From assembly GCA_024803745.1 (NCBI GenBank), contig JANJXV010000004.1, forward strand, positions 45,445,358 through 45,509,357: 64,000 nt of DNA, written 5' to 3'. Under the pieces are notes generated by a model that worked only from the letters and a program-made list of their open reading frames with translations, had not been told where the DNA came from and ran no database searches. Shown piece by piece: positions 54,088 to 64,000 of the stretch. Every line of letters starts with the position of its first letter. The first letter of the stretch is position 1. The position numbers and the translations under genes were made by a program. Source of the DNA: Megascapheus bottae. Taxonomy: Eukaryota > Chordata > Mammalia > Rodentia > Geomyidae.

Positions 54088-57000
54088 ATTCACACACCCC
54101 TGACACCCTTTCAAATACCAAAATTTTAATCATACTTGAAAGAACGAATCTTCTCCACGGGGTTCATCAGGTTCAGTCGACGTACAGCGAGCAGGGGTGG
54201 AGTGGAGAAAAGGTCTGCTGCCTGGCTTCTCCAACACTGGCATGTCACAGACTCCAAGGCGAAGGACAGCACAGCCCAGTTCCTTCCTTTGACGTCAGCA
54301 TGCCTCAAACCACTGCAGCCTGTTCCACCTGGTGCTTCCTCCTCCTGACCAGGTGATCACAGCAGATCTGAACTTCATTACTTCATCCACAATCATTTGT
54401 TCCCTGAGAAAGCTTACAGTCCAGGGAGACCTGGGCATGGAAGTGACTCCTCACTTCTGGTCATGCCAGTTTTCCCTCTTTTGACATCTCGTTTCTCCCA
54501 CATGGAATTTCTGGGCAACATGAGAATCACCCATCACCTCTGTCCTCTCCTAGCAGCTTCCTAACTCCACTCATCAGTTTGATTCCTATCTTGGCCCTGT
54601 TCTTACATGAGGAAATCAGGTGAGTCATGGGTGCAGAGGTATTTCGGGAGTTATCCATCTTCCTCTAGAGTGCTTAGAGTACCCACAATTCTGTTGAACA
54701 GTGGCCTTTAGCCAGGGTAAGTTTGCTCCCAAGAACATTTAACAATGGGTAGAGTCATACTTGGTTGTTTACAACTCAGAGATGAGGAGAAGCTTCTGAT
54801 ATCTTGAGGATAAAGGCCTGAGATGCCATTAAGTACCTTACAATGCCAAAACAGTCCCCTACAATGAAGAACTATTGAGCTCAAATTAACAGCAATGACA
54901 AGGCTGAAAACAATGAGATAAAAGATACTATGCCAGGCAGGCAAAGGGAAATATTTTGAGGCAGTTGGCATATTCTAGTTTATTTCTGTGGGCCTACTGT
55001 AGCTCCCACAACAACAGCACAGTCAAGAATCCACCATTGTTGCTTTTTGGTATAAACAGGTCACCTTTGAATTACTGACAGTGTCTCAAGCCCCCCTTTC
55101 CTGAATGTCAGAGTCATCCAGACATGGATAATACCACATCGCAGCTGCTTCTACTCCTCTGAGACACAGGCACACAAGATCCTCGTGATAGCTCATGTTC
55201 TAGCAGACAGGACCAACACCTGCCTCTAGTGCCAGTCTATCACCAAGCTATGTCTCGAGGATGCCAGTTTTCTAAGTGTATGGTTCAAATCACATTATGT
55301 GTGCCTGTGTTTCAAGAGAGCATGATGTGTTTCTATTCTAGAAACAGAAAAGGTATACTATTACAATAAATATCCTTAATAGATATGGCCCTAAAACGGA
55401 AAGTGATGTATTTTGCAAATATATTCATACTAAAACTGAGAAAGAATGGCAAGTCAGTTCTTGACCCTGAGCTAATGATACACATTTGCACTACAAACCT
55501 GTGGCAAAAAATCCTGACAGCACCATTTGCTGTTTACATGAAAATGGACTTCAAAGACAGCACTCTGTTCCAGTTCATTCTATGGAAAGAGATTTCTAGC
55601 AGAAGGTGATTATACCTCTGATTACCTGTGCCTATTGTAATGGCAGTTCCAGCTAAAGCTTTTATAGAATTTAATAATTGTCTTTTGTTAATCAGGATAA
55701 TAGTGCAGAGGGCTGGCGGCACACGTGAAGCAGCCGGCACAATACCCACAAGTAAGTGGCCAGGATAATTGAAACACAGACTAAATCCACTGGACTTTTG
55801 TAATGAAATAAACTATGAATAGAAGAATAAAATCTCATCAATGGCTGGATGTGTATTGTTACTTGGAAGCTTTTCGCAGCTACCACCACCATCAGATCAG
55901 AGTAGATGCTAACATGCACTACTTTAAATAATTATTGGATGATTTTTTTCTCATTGTTTATCATTCAGACCATTCTGAACACCACCCCACTTGATGTCAT
56001 AATTAGTTCTCTGATAAACCTTTTGCAAAGTGAATGATTCTGCTTTTGTAGTGGCATAGGTGTGGAAATGAGGTACTAACAGAAGGGGAAACAAGTCAGT
56101 CTCCATATTACATGCCTGGAAATTAAGTTGTCTTTGAGTATTGATTATGAATGTCATAAATCATATTTTTCACATGTCCTTGAAAATTATGAAATTGATA
56201 ACAGATACAGGCATGGGACATTACCATTAAACAGATTTAGAACCATTATAGATTGGGGATCCCATTAAAACTTCCATTAATAAGAGCACCACAGATGGTA
56301 ACTGAGAAAAGCATAGATAAGTAAATAAATTTACCTCTTTTTATCATGAGATGCAGATTTATTCTTGACAGAACTATTTTCAAAGACAAGATAAATAAAA
56401 AAAATTCATTAAATATGAGTGGTACTGATTGAAACATTAACCCTGAGACAAGGCTAGAGAAGTAATATATTCTGTCAGCTTATATCACAGAGTGAAGGCT
56501 AAATGTCAGAGAAAGTAAAGAATGTTCTTGAGTTCATACAACTAAGAAACAGAAAGTTATTTTCAAATAGTTAAGAGGAATGGGATGAACTTTTAGTAAA
56601 TTGGTGTTAAAGAACTTGGAACATACAGTAAGAAGCACCACAAAAGGCATTCAAAATGAACTCAAATTGATCATTTATTTGGTCCTCAAGTAAAGTGTTC
56701 TTACCACTTCAAGGTCTTCTTTTCTGATCTTGAAACTTCATTCATCCTGCCTGCCCCTATTTTGAACATATTATATTTTTCTCCTATTTAAAAATCTTAA
56801 TTGCTTCATCTAGCTTACTGATCATAGATTAACTTCTTAGGTTCCATCCAGCCCTGACCCACGCCTGCTTACTTGTCATCAGCCACTCCATCCTTTGAGA
56901 TCCTTGCTGAATCCAGAAAGCACCAAATATCATTTCAATACCACCTATGCGAACACTTGCCCATCATCTCTCTATCCCTCCATCCCAAGGACAAATTCCA

Positions 57001-57461
57001 ATACAGGCCTCTGGCCTGCTCTCCACTCTCTCTCATCCACAGAAGACATTACTAGTTTTCTATCACATTCTTCCAAATGAAACCAGACTCACCTCCGAAG
57101 GGGAAGTCTCAACAAAGACGGACAGACTGCCTTGAAACAGCTGGGTCATTTCACTACAGGCCCAGTGATCACCTCCAATATTTTGTGGTCATCTCCTCTG
57201 TCCATTTTCCCTGTGGTTCATATCATTGTGCCTTTTAATATCATGATTGGGAAGATATAGAGAGAAATTCAGGTGTTTATCCACTACACGTGCCCGAGCC
57301 ACAGTGTTGTGATCAGATTACAGTCTCTTCAAAATGTCTTTCTTCCTCTTTGTACAGTCAGGGCTGTGGTTGTTTTGTATAAACATCTAGTCATAAGCCT
57401 TCCCTCTCCAAAGAAGGAAAATAACAAAATAAAATAACTTTCTGACCTATCTTTTGGTCAG
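54088..57461. other. Unique noncoding sequence, longest repeat-poor stretch
   Basis: About 3.4 kb with no SINE, L1 or LTR that I can recognise. Open frames are at most 106 codons and match nothing known to me. This stretch is the best place to look for host regulatory sequence. Confidence 0.5.
54290..54297. promoter_or_regulatory. Candidate CRE (CREB/ATF) palindrome
   Basis: A perfect TGACGTCA in a locally GC-richer patch (54150-54350). No TSS, TATA box or exon is evident nearby, so function is speculative. Confidence 0.3.
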
Positions 57462-57810
57462 AATATGTGTGTGCCCTCCAAAAATTGATGTTAAAATTTA
57501 ATCTCCAATACAACAATAATGAGAGGTAGGGCCTTTAGAAAAAAAAGCGAAAAAGTTGTGAGAGTTCCTCCCTCATGGATGTCATTTAGTGTCTGATAAA
57601 AGGGCTGGAGGGGCAAGTTGTCTCCTTGTGTTCTTTTCTGCTCTATAGAAACATAGCAACAAGTGCACTCGGAAGATGAGAACAGAATCACTGTCACTTT
57701 TATCTTCCCTGACTCTATGAGGTGTCATTTTCTCAGAAATAAATTTTAGTTGTTTATAAATCACCCAGCATAGGACACCTTGTTACAGCAGAACAAATGA
57801 ACTAAGACAA
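57462..57810 (+). mobile_element. MLT1/MST-like MaLR LTR
   Basis: The order matches this LTR group: gtgtgccctccaaaaattga, gagaggtagggcctttag, gtgtctgataaaaggg, AATAAA at 57738-57743, ttagttgtttataaatcacc, then gttacagcagaacaaatgaa. It has no internal coding sequence, so it is a solo LTR remnant. Confidence 0.8.
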
Positions 57811-59446
57811 TCTCCATCTCTTTTTAAATCCGGTAGATTTCACTCCATTTGAAATTTCGTTTTCAGGGAAAATGCCTTTTCCCCCACTTTGAAAGATCTA
57901 GAGTTAAGATCTGAATCTAATATGGAACAAGCTATTGATGTTGTTGTTCCATCTTTTATCTCTGTTCTGGGTTAACAAAAATAAAAATTAGAAAACACTA
58001 CTTTATTCTAGGCTATTTTAATCATAGCTGGAGAGTTATAAAACAGTAAGAAAGATGGAGATAAAGGAAATCCATAGATAAAATTGCCAAATTGTATTCT
58101 ACTAAAAGTAAATGTGTTTGAATTGTGTGGGGGTATCCAACTGATTTCTTTACACAGGCAGATACATTAATGGTCCTGACAAGATTCTAAATCAAAATAA
58201 TGACCAAAAACATCAGACAAAGACAGCAGGGTTCCTGAACAAAGCCAGGTAGAACAGACCAGTCATGCAATTTGGAAAGAAAGTACATAGAAGCAAGCCA
58301 CCCTCAATGCTTCTTCCTCAGATCTTAGGCAGACCAGTACACTCCAGACTGCCCACTCAGCAAACAAACATAAAGAGGCCAGCTAGCCAATGACTCAGTC
58401 AACTGATGCTGGCATTCTACTAGGACTTGTTGCTCAGGGAAGAACTTAAGATTGTCTAATGAATAACAAGTCAGTGAGCTATGATTTATTTTCATGAGAC
58501 TATGAATGGGTGTTTCTCTCTTGTGAGAATCTCGGGAGAGTGGGGGCTGTTTTTGTTTGTTTGTTTGTTTTAAGTTCCTGGCTACTTCATACAGAACATA
58601 CAACATTGGACAGTTTCATTCACCTTGTCATGTCTGGAGACTTATCTTGAAAATGGCCTCCTCAAAGGCCCATGAGGATGAAACAAATACCCATGAAAGC
58701 ACCTTACATAGCTTCTATCCCGAATGGTACTATTTTCTCTTCTACTAGAAGAGGGTTTGAATGAATAAAACAATGCAATCTAAAATTAGTATTCCCCTCA
58801 CATTCAGCTCCATCCCTAGTATGTCCCCATTTGCTATTCCATGCGCTAGTTCCTCACAATACTAATTAGGTCACATTAAATGTTCTGTAATTGACCATGG
58901 CGCTTGTTCAGGTTTACATTTTCACCCAGAAAAAGCTGAAAAGTACATTATGAACCAGTCACTTGACAATTCAATTGTCATTGTAACTTCTGACATAAAC
59001 CAATAAAATATTATTATAATTATTATTAGTGAACAACTCTAAAATTCTCATACTTTTTATATGGAAATGAAATGTATATATGACATTATATGATTATATT
59101 ATCTGAATTATTAATATTCCTCTTGTTCTGGGAAAGTCCTATCAGCTCTGAATAAGAAATTAGATAATATTTTATCTATATTTTATTTAAAATTATTCAT
59201 GATATTCTTTTCTATTTAATAGAAATGAGATACAAAAACATGAATAAAAAGGCAAGCATAAAAGCACTTGGAACAAATGTGGCACTGAGATATCCTATTT
59301 ACTGGAAAATGTCAACAACCCAGCAGGAAAAATCAGACAAGAAATTAACAAATAGTTAACAAAAGTATACATAAAGTTTGATTTAAAAGAACTGAAACTT
59401 GTCCATTCAGTCAAAAAAAGAGACAGATTTAAAACTAAAAGGTGTA
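57811..59446. other. Unique noncoding sequence, no gene seen
   Basis: Contains a short (GTTT)n at about 58550-58572 and AT-rich DNA. No gene seen. Confidence 0.5.
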
Positions 59447-59647
59447 AGTTGGATGCCAGTAGCTCACATATGTCATTCTAGCTACTCAGGAGGCTGAGAT
59501 CTGAGAATCTCTGTTTCAAACCAGCTTTGACAAGAAAATCTGTGAGACTCTTATCTCCAGTTAACAACAAAATCCCAAGTAGCAGGATGGCTCACATGGT
59601 AGACAGAGCACCAGCCTATTTTTCCTTAGCTAAAAAGCTAAGGGACA
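59447..59647 (+). mobile_element. B1-headed composite SINE, part 1 (split by L1)
   Basis: Head (gatgccagtagctcacatat, ctactcaggaggctgagatc) and linker are clear. The Geo monomer stops at ctaagggaca and resumes at 60488-60535. Confidence 0.85.
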
Positions 59648-59703
59648 TACGCATATAACTGTAACTCCTCTGTACTTTGCCTTGCCAATAAAATTAAATT
59701 TAA
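59648..59703 (+). mobile_element. Extra L1-type 3' end, about 55 bp
   Basis: Holds only a terminal L1-like segment (ataactgtaactcctctgta, then gccaataaaattaaattta). It stands directly before a longer L1 3' end with the same kind of terminus. Confidence 0.75.
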
Positions 59704-60487
59704 AGGATTCAACCACTAAGGAAAGAAGTATGGCAGTTCCTCAAAAACTAAACATAGAGCTTTCCTATGACCCATCAATTTCCCTTGCCATTTACCCAAA
59801 TGTCCAGAAACAAGTATATACTAAACCTACTAGCACAGCGATGTTCATTGCAGCACTAATTATGGAACCAACCCAGATGCTCCTCAGTAGATGATTGGAT
59901 CAAGAAGATGTGGTACTTATACACAAGGGAATTCTATGATGCCATCAGAAAGAATGACATTGCCCCATTTGTAAGAAAATGGAAAGACTTGGGAAAAATC
60001 TTAGTAAACCGGACCCAAAGGAGCATAAGTTTCATGGCTTCTCTCATTTGCAATAATTAGTACATTTCTAGGACTCTCCTAGCAGAGGATTACAATAGCG
60101 TAAAACTGATATACATAGGGTCATATAGGATGAAACTAAATGAAAGGATTTCCAGGATATGAAAACAAGAGCTTTATCTTGTGTGGTTGTTGTTCTTAAT
60201 GTACTATGTTAGTTCTCTTCTCTTTTGTTGCCTTTAGGTCAATCTCATATTGTTACTGTATCTGACCTTGTTACCTGGTATATTGTAGATACATTTATTT
60301 GTTTATTTGAAATAGGGAAGGGAAGGGGGAAAACAAGATGATTGGGAGGGGGTGGGGGATATAAATGGGGACAAAAAAACATAAGAGGGAGTATCAATGT
60401 GTGAGAAGTAATGCACCTACTATGTGGTAAATTTAACTGTAACTCCTCTATGCATTATCCCGGCAATAAAATTATTTTTAAAAATCC
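59704..60487 (+). mobile_element. 5'-truncated L1 3' end inside a SINE
   Basis: Starts in ORF2 near the C terminus (ttcaaccactaaggaaagaa, gctttcctatgacccatc) and runs to gcaataaaattatttttaaa. The 3' UTR has another G-rich purine tract (60317-60367). The SINE sequence aagggaca is duplicated at 59640-59647 and 60488-60495, the expected target duplication. Confidence 0.92.
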
Positions 60488-60535
60488 AAGGGACAGTGCT
60501 CAGGCATTTAAATTCAAGCCCATGACTGGCACAAA
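60488..60535 (+). mobile_element. B1-headed composite SINE, part 2
   Basis: The rest of the interrupted Geo monomer: aagggacagtgctcaggcat to cccatgactggcac, then an A-rich tail. Confidence 0.87.
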
Positions 60536-60874
60536 AATAATTTGGAAGTTAATATTTCTGAACAACCGAGATAACAATAATTTTATTTACGTGTTTTGAT
60601 TTTCTGGTGAGACTGGAAGTGTCAAGCATACTTCCCTGAATATAAAGTCACACAACTCTGATAAATTGGCTTATCAATATATATAACTACTTCAAATGCA
60701 TCCTAAAACAATAATCCAAGCTATGGAAAAGGCTACTTGCATTTACATGAGATTCCCACTATTGTTTAAAATAATACAGAATGAGAAATAACTTAAATAT
60801 TAAATAATAGACAATATAACAACTGGCTCTTACATTATTACTAACATTTAATTTTGCCAGAAATTAGAAAATCT
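60536..60874. other. Unique AT-rich sequence
   Basis: Nothing recognised. Confidence 0.5.
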
Positions 60875-60990
60875 AATGCAGTTGCTTAATCTTGTAATCC
60901 TAGCCACTGGTGAGATGACGATCAGAGGATCACCTTCAAGCCATAATGGACATAAAAGGTTTGGCAAGCTCCATTTGAATGGCAAGACTT
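60875..60990 (+). mobile_element. Decayed B1-type head
   Basis: gcttaatcttgtaatcctag, then cgatcagaggatcaccttca match the 7SL-type head. No right monomer is present. Confidence 0.65.
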
Positions 60991-61124
60991 TTTTTTCCAA
61001 CTGCAAGAGAAACACAAAGAGGAAGACTGGAGTCCAGAGTAACAGATTATATATTCTATGCTGAAAAGATCCAACACATACAAAAATAAAGATTGGCAGA
61101 ATGGCTCCAATAATAAGAGCACCA

Positions 61125-61318
61125 GGAAGTACCATGACCTGAATCCAAACCTCAGAACTGCTACTCACTAGGCACTATGTTGAAAATGAATTCTACACCT
61201 TCTGGGGGAAAGGGTTTAGGAGGAAAAATCTGGGAGAAAAGGAGGGAACATGTGACACTGTTCAAAAAGAATGTAACTGTAAGCCCTCTGTACATGACCT
61301 TTACATTAAAAATTTAAA
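61125..61318 (+). mobile_element. Unnamed interspersed repeat X, copy 4
   Basis: Shares cactaggcactatgttgaaa, atgaattctacaccttctgg, tgtgacactgttcaaaaaga and a taactgtaagccctctgtac end with the 29 kb copies, about 32 kb away. Confidence 0.72.
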
Positions 61319-62353
61319 GAAAACAAATTAACAGAGAAAGAGGAAAGATGATAACCCATAAAGGATTAATGAGAAAAGAAAACCTTTTGACTATATATTT
61401 GCTTTCATTAGCAACAAATTTCTAAGCTATTTACACAGTAAAAAGATGACATTAATTAAATTGTGGTTATAAATTAGCATATATAGCATGTTAATTTATT
61501 ATTTTAATACATATTATTTATTATTTTAGGCTTTACTTTCCAACTTTACTATAATTAATTGGTATTCTTTTTGAAATCCACATCTAATAAATTATCTTGA
61601 AGTATAGACAGGAAAAATGGTAGCTAGCCATAGTATGCCAATGATTATTTTAGAGTGTTGAGAGATACCTTCTTGGTATTTTTTAAAATATCAATCAAAG
61701 AATCATCAGACAAGGGTGCCAACAGTCCGACAGTCTCCTGAAAGTAGCCAACGGCCCCTCCAGCCCTGGCCAGCCCCACTTGTGCACGCTTAGTGGGAGG
61801 GCCCACTTCCTTTCCCAGAGGGGAAAGGCAAATAACTGCATTAGCCCACTCTATTCTTAGAGCAGAAGCAATGTCTTTTGTACATTCCTAAAAGCAAGAA
61901 GCAAGAGGATCTAATGTTTCCAAATAAACTAGCCAGTCAAAACTTGAGGTTATTTATTGGAATATCAAAATATCCAAAAGCCAGCAATGAAAATGCTTCA
62001 GTATTTGGTACTCAATCAAAAATTGCCATATATGAATATAAGGGTTAAATTCAATTAATTGAAACTCAGAACTGTAATAGATAGTAAAATGTGCAGACAA
62101 GGACACTTACAGTTACTATAATCTAAACAGAACCAGTTTTATGAACTTGATACCTGCACAGTGAGATAAAACACTATGCTTAGATGGTCTCTGCTCCTGA
62201 TTAAGTGCCACAAAGATACCAGCTTGAAATATTTTTTAAGTTTTTGAATGACAGAGTTCATATTGCCAATTTGGACTACCTGTAAATTGTGTCGCTGAGC
62301 CTTTTTTGGCATGTCCAAACTACTTAGAGGCATGGAAGCTAATTTCCAACTCA
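61319..62353. other. Unique noncoding sequence, no gene seen
   Basis: Mostly AT-rich. A GC-richer patch at 61735-61825 has no feature I recognise. Confidence 0.5.
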
Positions 62354-62573
62354 CAAATTAAACTTTTTTTTTGCCAGTCCTGGGCTTGAGCTCAGGGCCT
62401 GAGCACTGTCCTTGGACTTTCTCAAGGTTAGAGCTCTACCACTTGAGCCTCAGCACCACTTCTGGCTTTTTTGTATGTATGTGGTACCAAGGAATCGAAC
62501 CCGGGTCTTCATGCATGCTAGGCAAGCACTTTAACCACTAGGCCAAACTCCTGGCCCCAAATTAAACTTTTTT
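62354..62573 (-). mobile_element. Young IDL-Geo-type SINE with perfect 16-bp duplication
   Basis: The dimer at 62370-62557 is nearly the same as the minus copy at 17.4 kb but keeps the full left monomer (B box complement ggaatcgaaccc, CpG intact). The repeat CAAATTAAACTTTTTT is at 62354-62369 and 62558-62573. Confidence 0.97.
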
Positions 62574-62964
62574 AAATTGAAACTTAATGTGTGAGATTAA
62601 AAATAAGACAGGTATAAATAACATTAGATTCAATCATGTAAAATAATAAAGAAGTTAATAATATGACAATGAAAAAATCAGAAAAATAGCTGTAGGATGA
62701 TTGCATAAAATTAAAAGGAGAAAACTTTAAAAGTGTAATGAAAACAATATTCACACAGACCCAAGGACAACAAACTCCAAGTTCAAAAACATAAGAAAAA
62801 CTGCAAAAAAAGTCATAATTGAATTTCTCAAAGCAAGCAATAAAGAGCAAATCATAAAATCAAATGAAGACACATTCAATACAGTGAAGCATGGATAAGA
62901 ATAATAGTAGATTTCTCTACTAGAGACATCATTTTCTTCTAGAAACAACATCAGCAAAATGATA
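62574..62964. other. Unique AT-rich sequence
   Basis: Nothing recognised. Confidence 0.5.
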
Positions 62965-63060
62965 ATAGCACAACCTTGGGATTTAAAGGACTATAGTTCA
63001 AAGCCTGCCCAGGCAGAAACTCTATGATACTCCATCTCCGATTTTTAAAGAACTGAAAGA
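62965..63060 (+). mobile_element. Decayed B1-type SINE piece
   Basis: gactatagttcaaagcctgc, ccaggcagaaactctatgat correspond to the end of the head and the linker. Both ends are lost. Confidence 0.5.
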
Positions 63061-63351
63061 AGATAAGCTGTTAACTTAGAATTCAATATTCTCTGAAAAT
63101 ACTTTTCAAAAATTAAAGTAAAATAAAGGATTTTTCAGACATTATTGTACTGAAAGAACTCGAAACCAATACACCTGAATTACAAGCAATATTAAGGGAA
63201 TTTCTTTGATAAGAAGGAAAATGATACCATATGGGAACATGGATTTAAACAAAGTAATGAAGCATAGCAGGAATAGAAATATAGAGGTAAATATATAGTA
63301 TTTTATTCCAGTTATTCTAATGTTCGTTAAAAGTTAATTGCTAAACCAAAA
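63061..63351. other. Unique AT-rich sequence, possibly older L1
   Basis: About 63061-63200 is A-rich and may be decayed L1 ORF2, but this is too weak to call. Confidence 0.35.
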
Positions 63352-63750
63352 CACAGAATGGAAGAAAGACTGACTCTTCAATAAATGGTGCTAGCAGAAT
63401 TGTTCATACACTTGCAGAAAACTGAAGTTAGATCCTGCACCAGAATCAATTCCAAATGGATCAAAGACCTCAACATAAGACCAAATAACCTGAAAATATT
63501 CAGGAAGATATAGGAGAAACACTAGGGCTCCTTGGTACATGTCAAAACTTCCTAAGATCCAGAAACACAATGGGTTATATCAAACTGAAGAGTTTAGCAT
63601 GGCAAAGGATAAAGGTAGCACTATGAATAGGTAGCCCACAGACCGGGAGAAGATCTTTGCTAGCTATAAATCAAACAAGGACCTCATATCTAAAATATAT
63701 TCAAAAATAGCTCAAAAGATTAAAACCCCCAAATTCTCAAAAAACCAACA
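63352..63750 (+). mobile_element. L1 ORF2 internal fragment
   Basis: Parallels the full-length L1 near 36350-36780: tcaataaatggtgctagcag, ttgcagaaaactgaag, aaatggatcaaagacctcaa, ggagaaacactagggctc. The frame is broken and no 3' UTR follows. Confidence 0.9.
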
Positions 63751-63754
63751 ACCC

Positions 63755-63932
63755 AGTCCAAGAACATAGCCTAGTGGTAGATTGTTTGCCTAGCATTCAG
63801 GAAGCCCTGTGTTCAATTCCTCAGTACCACATACACAAGCTGGAAGTAGTGCTGTGGCTCAAGTGGTAGAACACTAGACTTGAGAAAGCTCAAGGAGAGT
63901 GCCCAGTCCGTAAGTTCAAACCTCAATTCTGG
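63755..63932 (+). mobile_element. IDL-Geo-type dimeric SINE
   Basis: Left monomer (catagcctagtggtagattg, B box gttcaattcc), a shortened linker and the Geo monomer (gctggaagtagtgctgtggc to ttcaaacctcaattctggc). It runs into a GAAA-type tail at the window edge. Confidence 0.94.
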
Positions 63933-64000
63933 CAAAGAAAGAAAGAAAAACAGAAAGAGAGAAAGAGAGAGAGACAGAAAAAAGGAAGGAAGGAAAGAAA
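63933..64000. repeat. (GAAA)n/(GAGA)n/(GGAA)n simple repeat, runs off the window
   Basis: Expanded purine tail of the preceding SINE. Confidence 0.93.

Overview
This is a mammalian, rodent-type nuclear DNA window with no convincing host gene, exon, tRNA, rRNA or CRISPR array. Most of the recognisable content is retrotransposon sequence set in AT-rich noncoding DNA. The most diagnostic element is a dimeric SINE seen many times on both strands. It has a tRNA-Ala/ID-like left monomer and a second monomer that I recognise from memory as the IDL-Geo SINE of the superfamily Geomyoidea (kangaroo rats, pocket mice, pocket gophers). A second abundant SINE has a 7SL/B1-type head joined to the same right monomer. 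I therefore infer a geomyoid rodent. I cannot name the species.

Layout. 1-16.8 kb: unique AT-rich sequence with microsatellites, a few SINEs and an exact CTCF-core match at 12.1 kb. 16.8-31.0 kb: old mammalian repeats (an L1 remnant, MIRs, probable LTRs), many SINEs including two stacked on one target site at 26 kb, and a cluster of an unnamed repeat with an L1-like 3' end (29.0-30.3 kb). 31.06-37.95 kb: a full-length LINE-1 on the plus strand, with a GC-rich 5' UTR holding a tandem 105-bp repeat, an open ORF1 and an ORF2 broken by at least seven lesions. 37.97-40.73 kb: a second, 5'-truncated L1 on the minus strand with a perfect 16-bp target-site duplication. It lies tail-to-tail with the first, so the two make a near-contiguous inverted repeat of about 2.8 kb. 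A 36-bp L1 micro-insertion is nested in it.

42.6-45.4 kb: an L1 fragment split by a solo IAP-like (class II ERV) LTR on the minus strand with a 6-bp duplication, then old and younger L1 3' ends and a SINE. 45.9-57.8 kb: microsatellites, two MLT1/MST-like MaLR LTRs (one split by a young SINE), a MIR, further SINEs and several kilobases of unique DNA. 59.4-64 kb: a SINE split by L1 3' ends, another copy of the unnamed repeat, a young SINE with a 16-bp duplication, and an internal L1 fragment followed by a SINE with a GAAA tail.

How it works together: L1 is the only autonomous machinery represented, and the SINEs carry Pol III-type A and B boxes and direct repeats typical of L1-driven insertion. 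Neither long L1 can now encode a whole ORF2 protein. I found no undescribed biological system. The most interesting material is the modular SINE architecture, the L1 inverted repeat and the IAP-like LTR.
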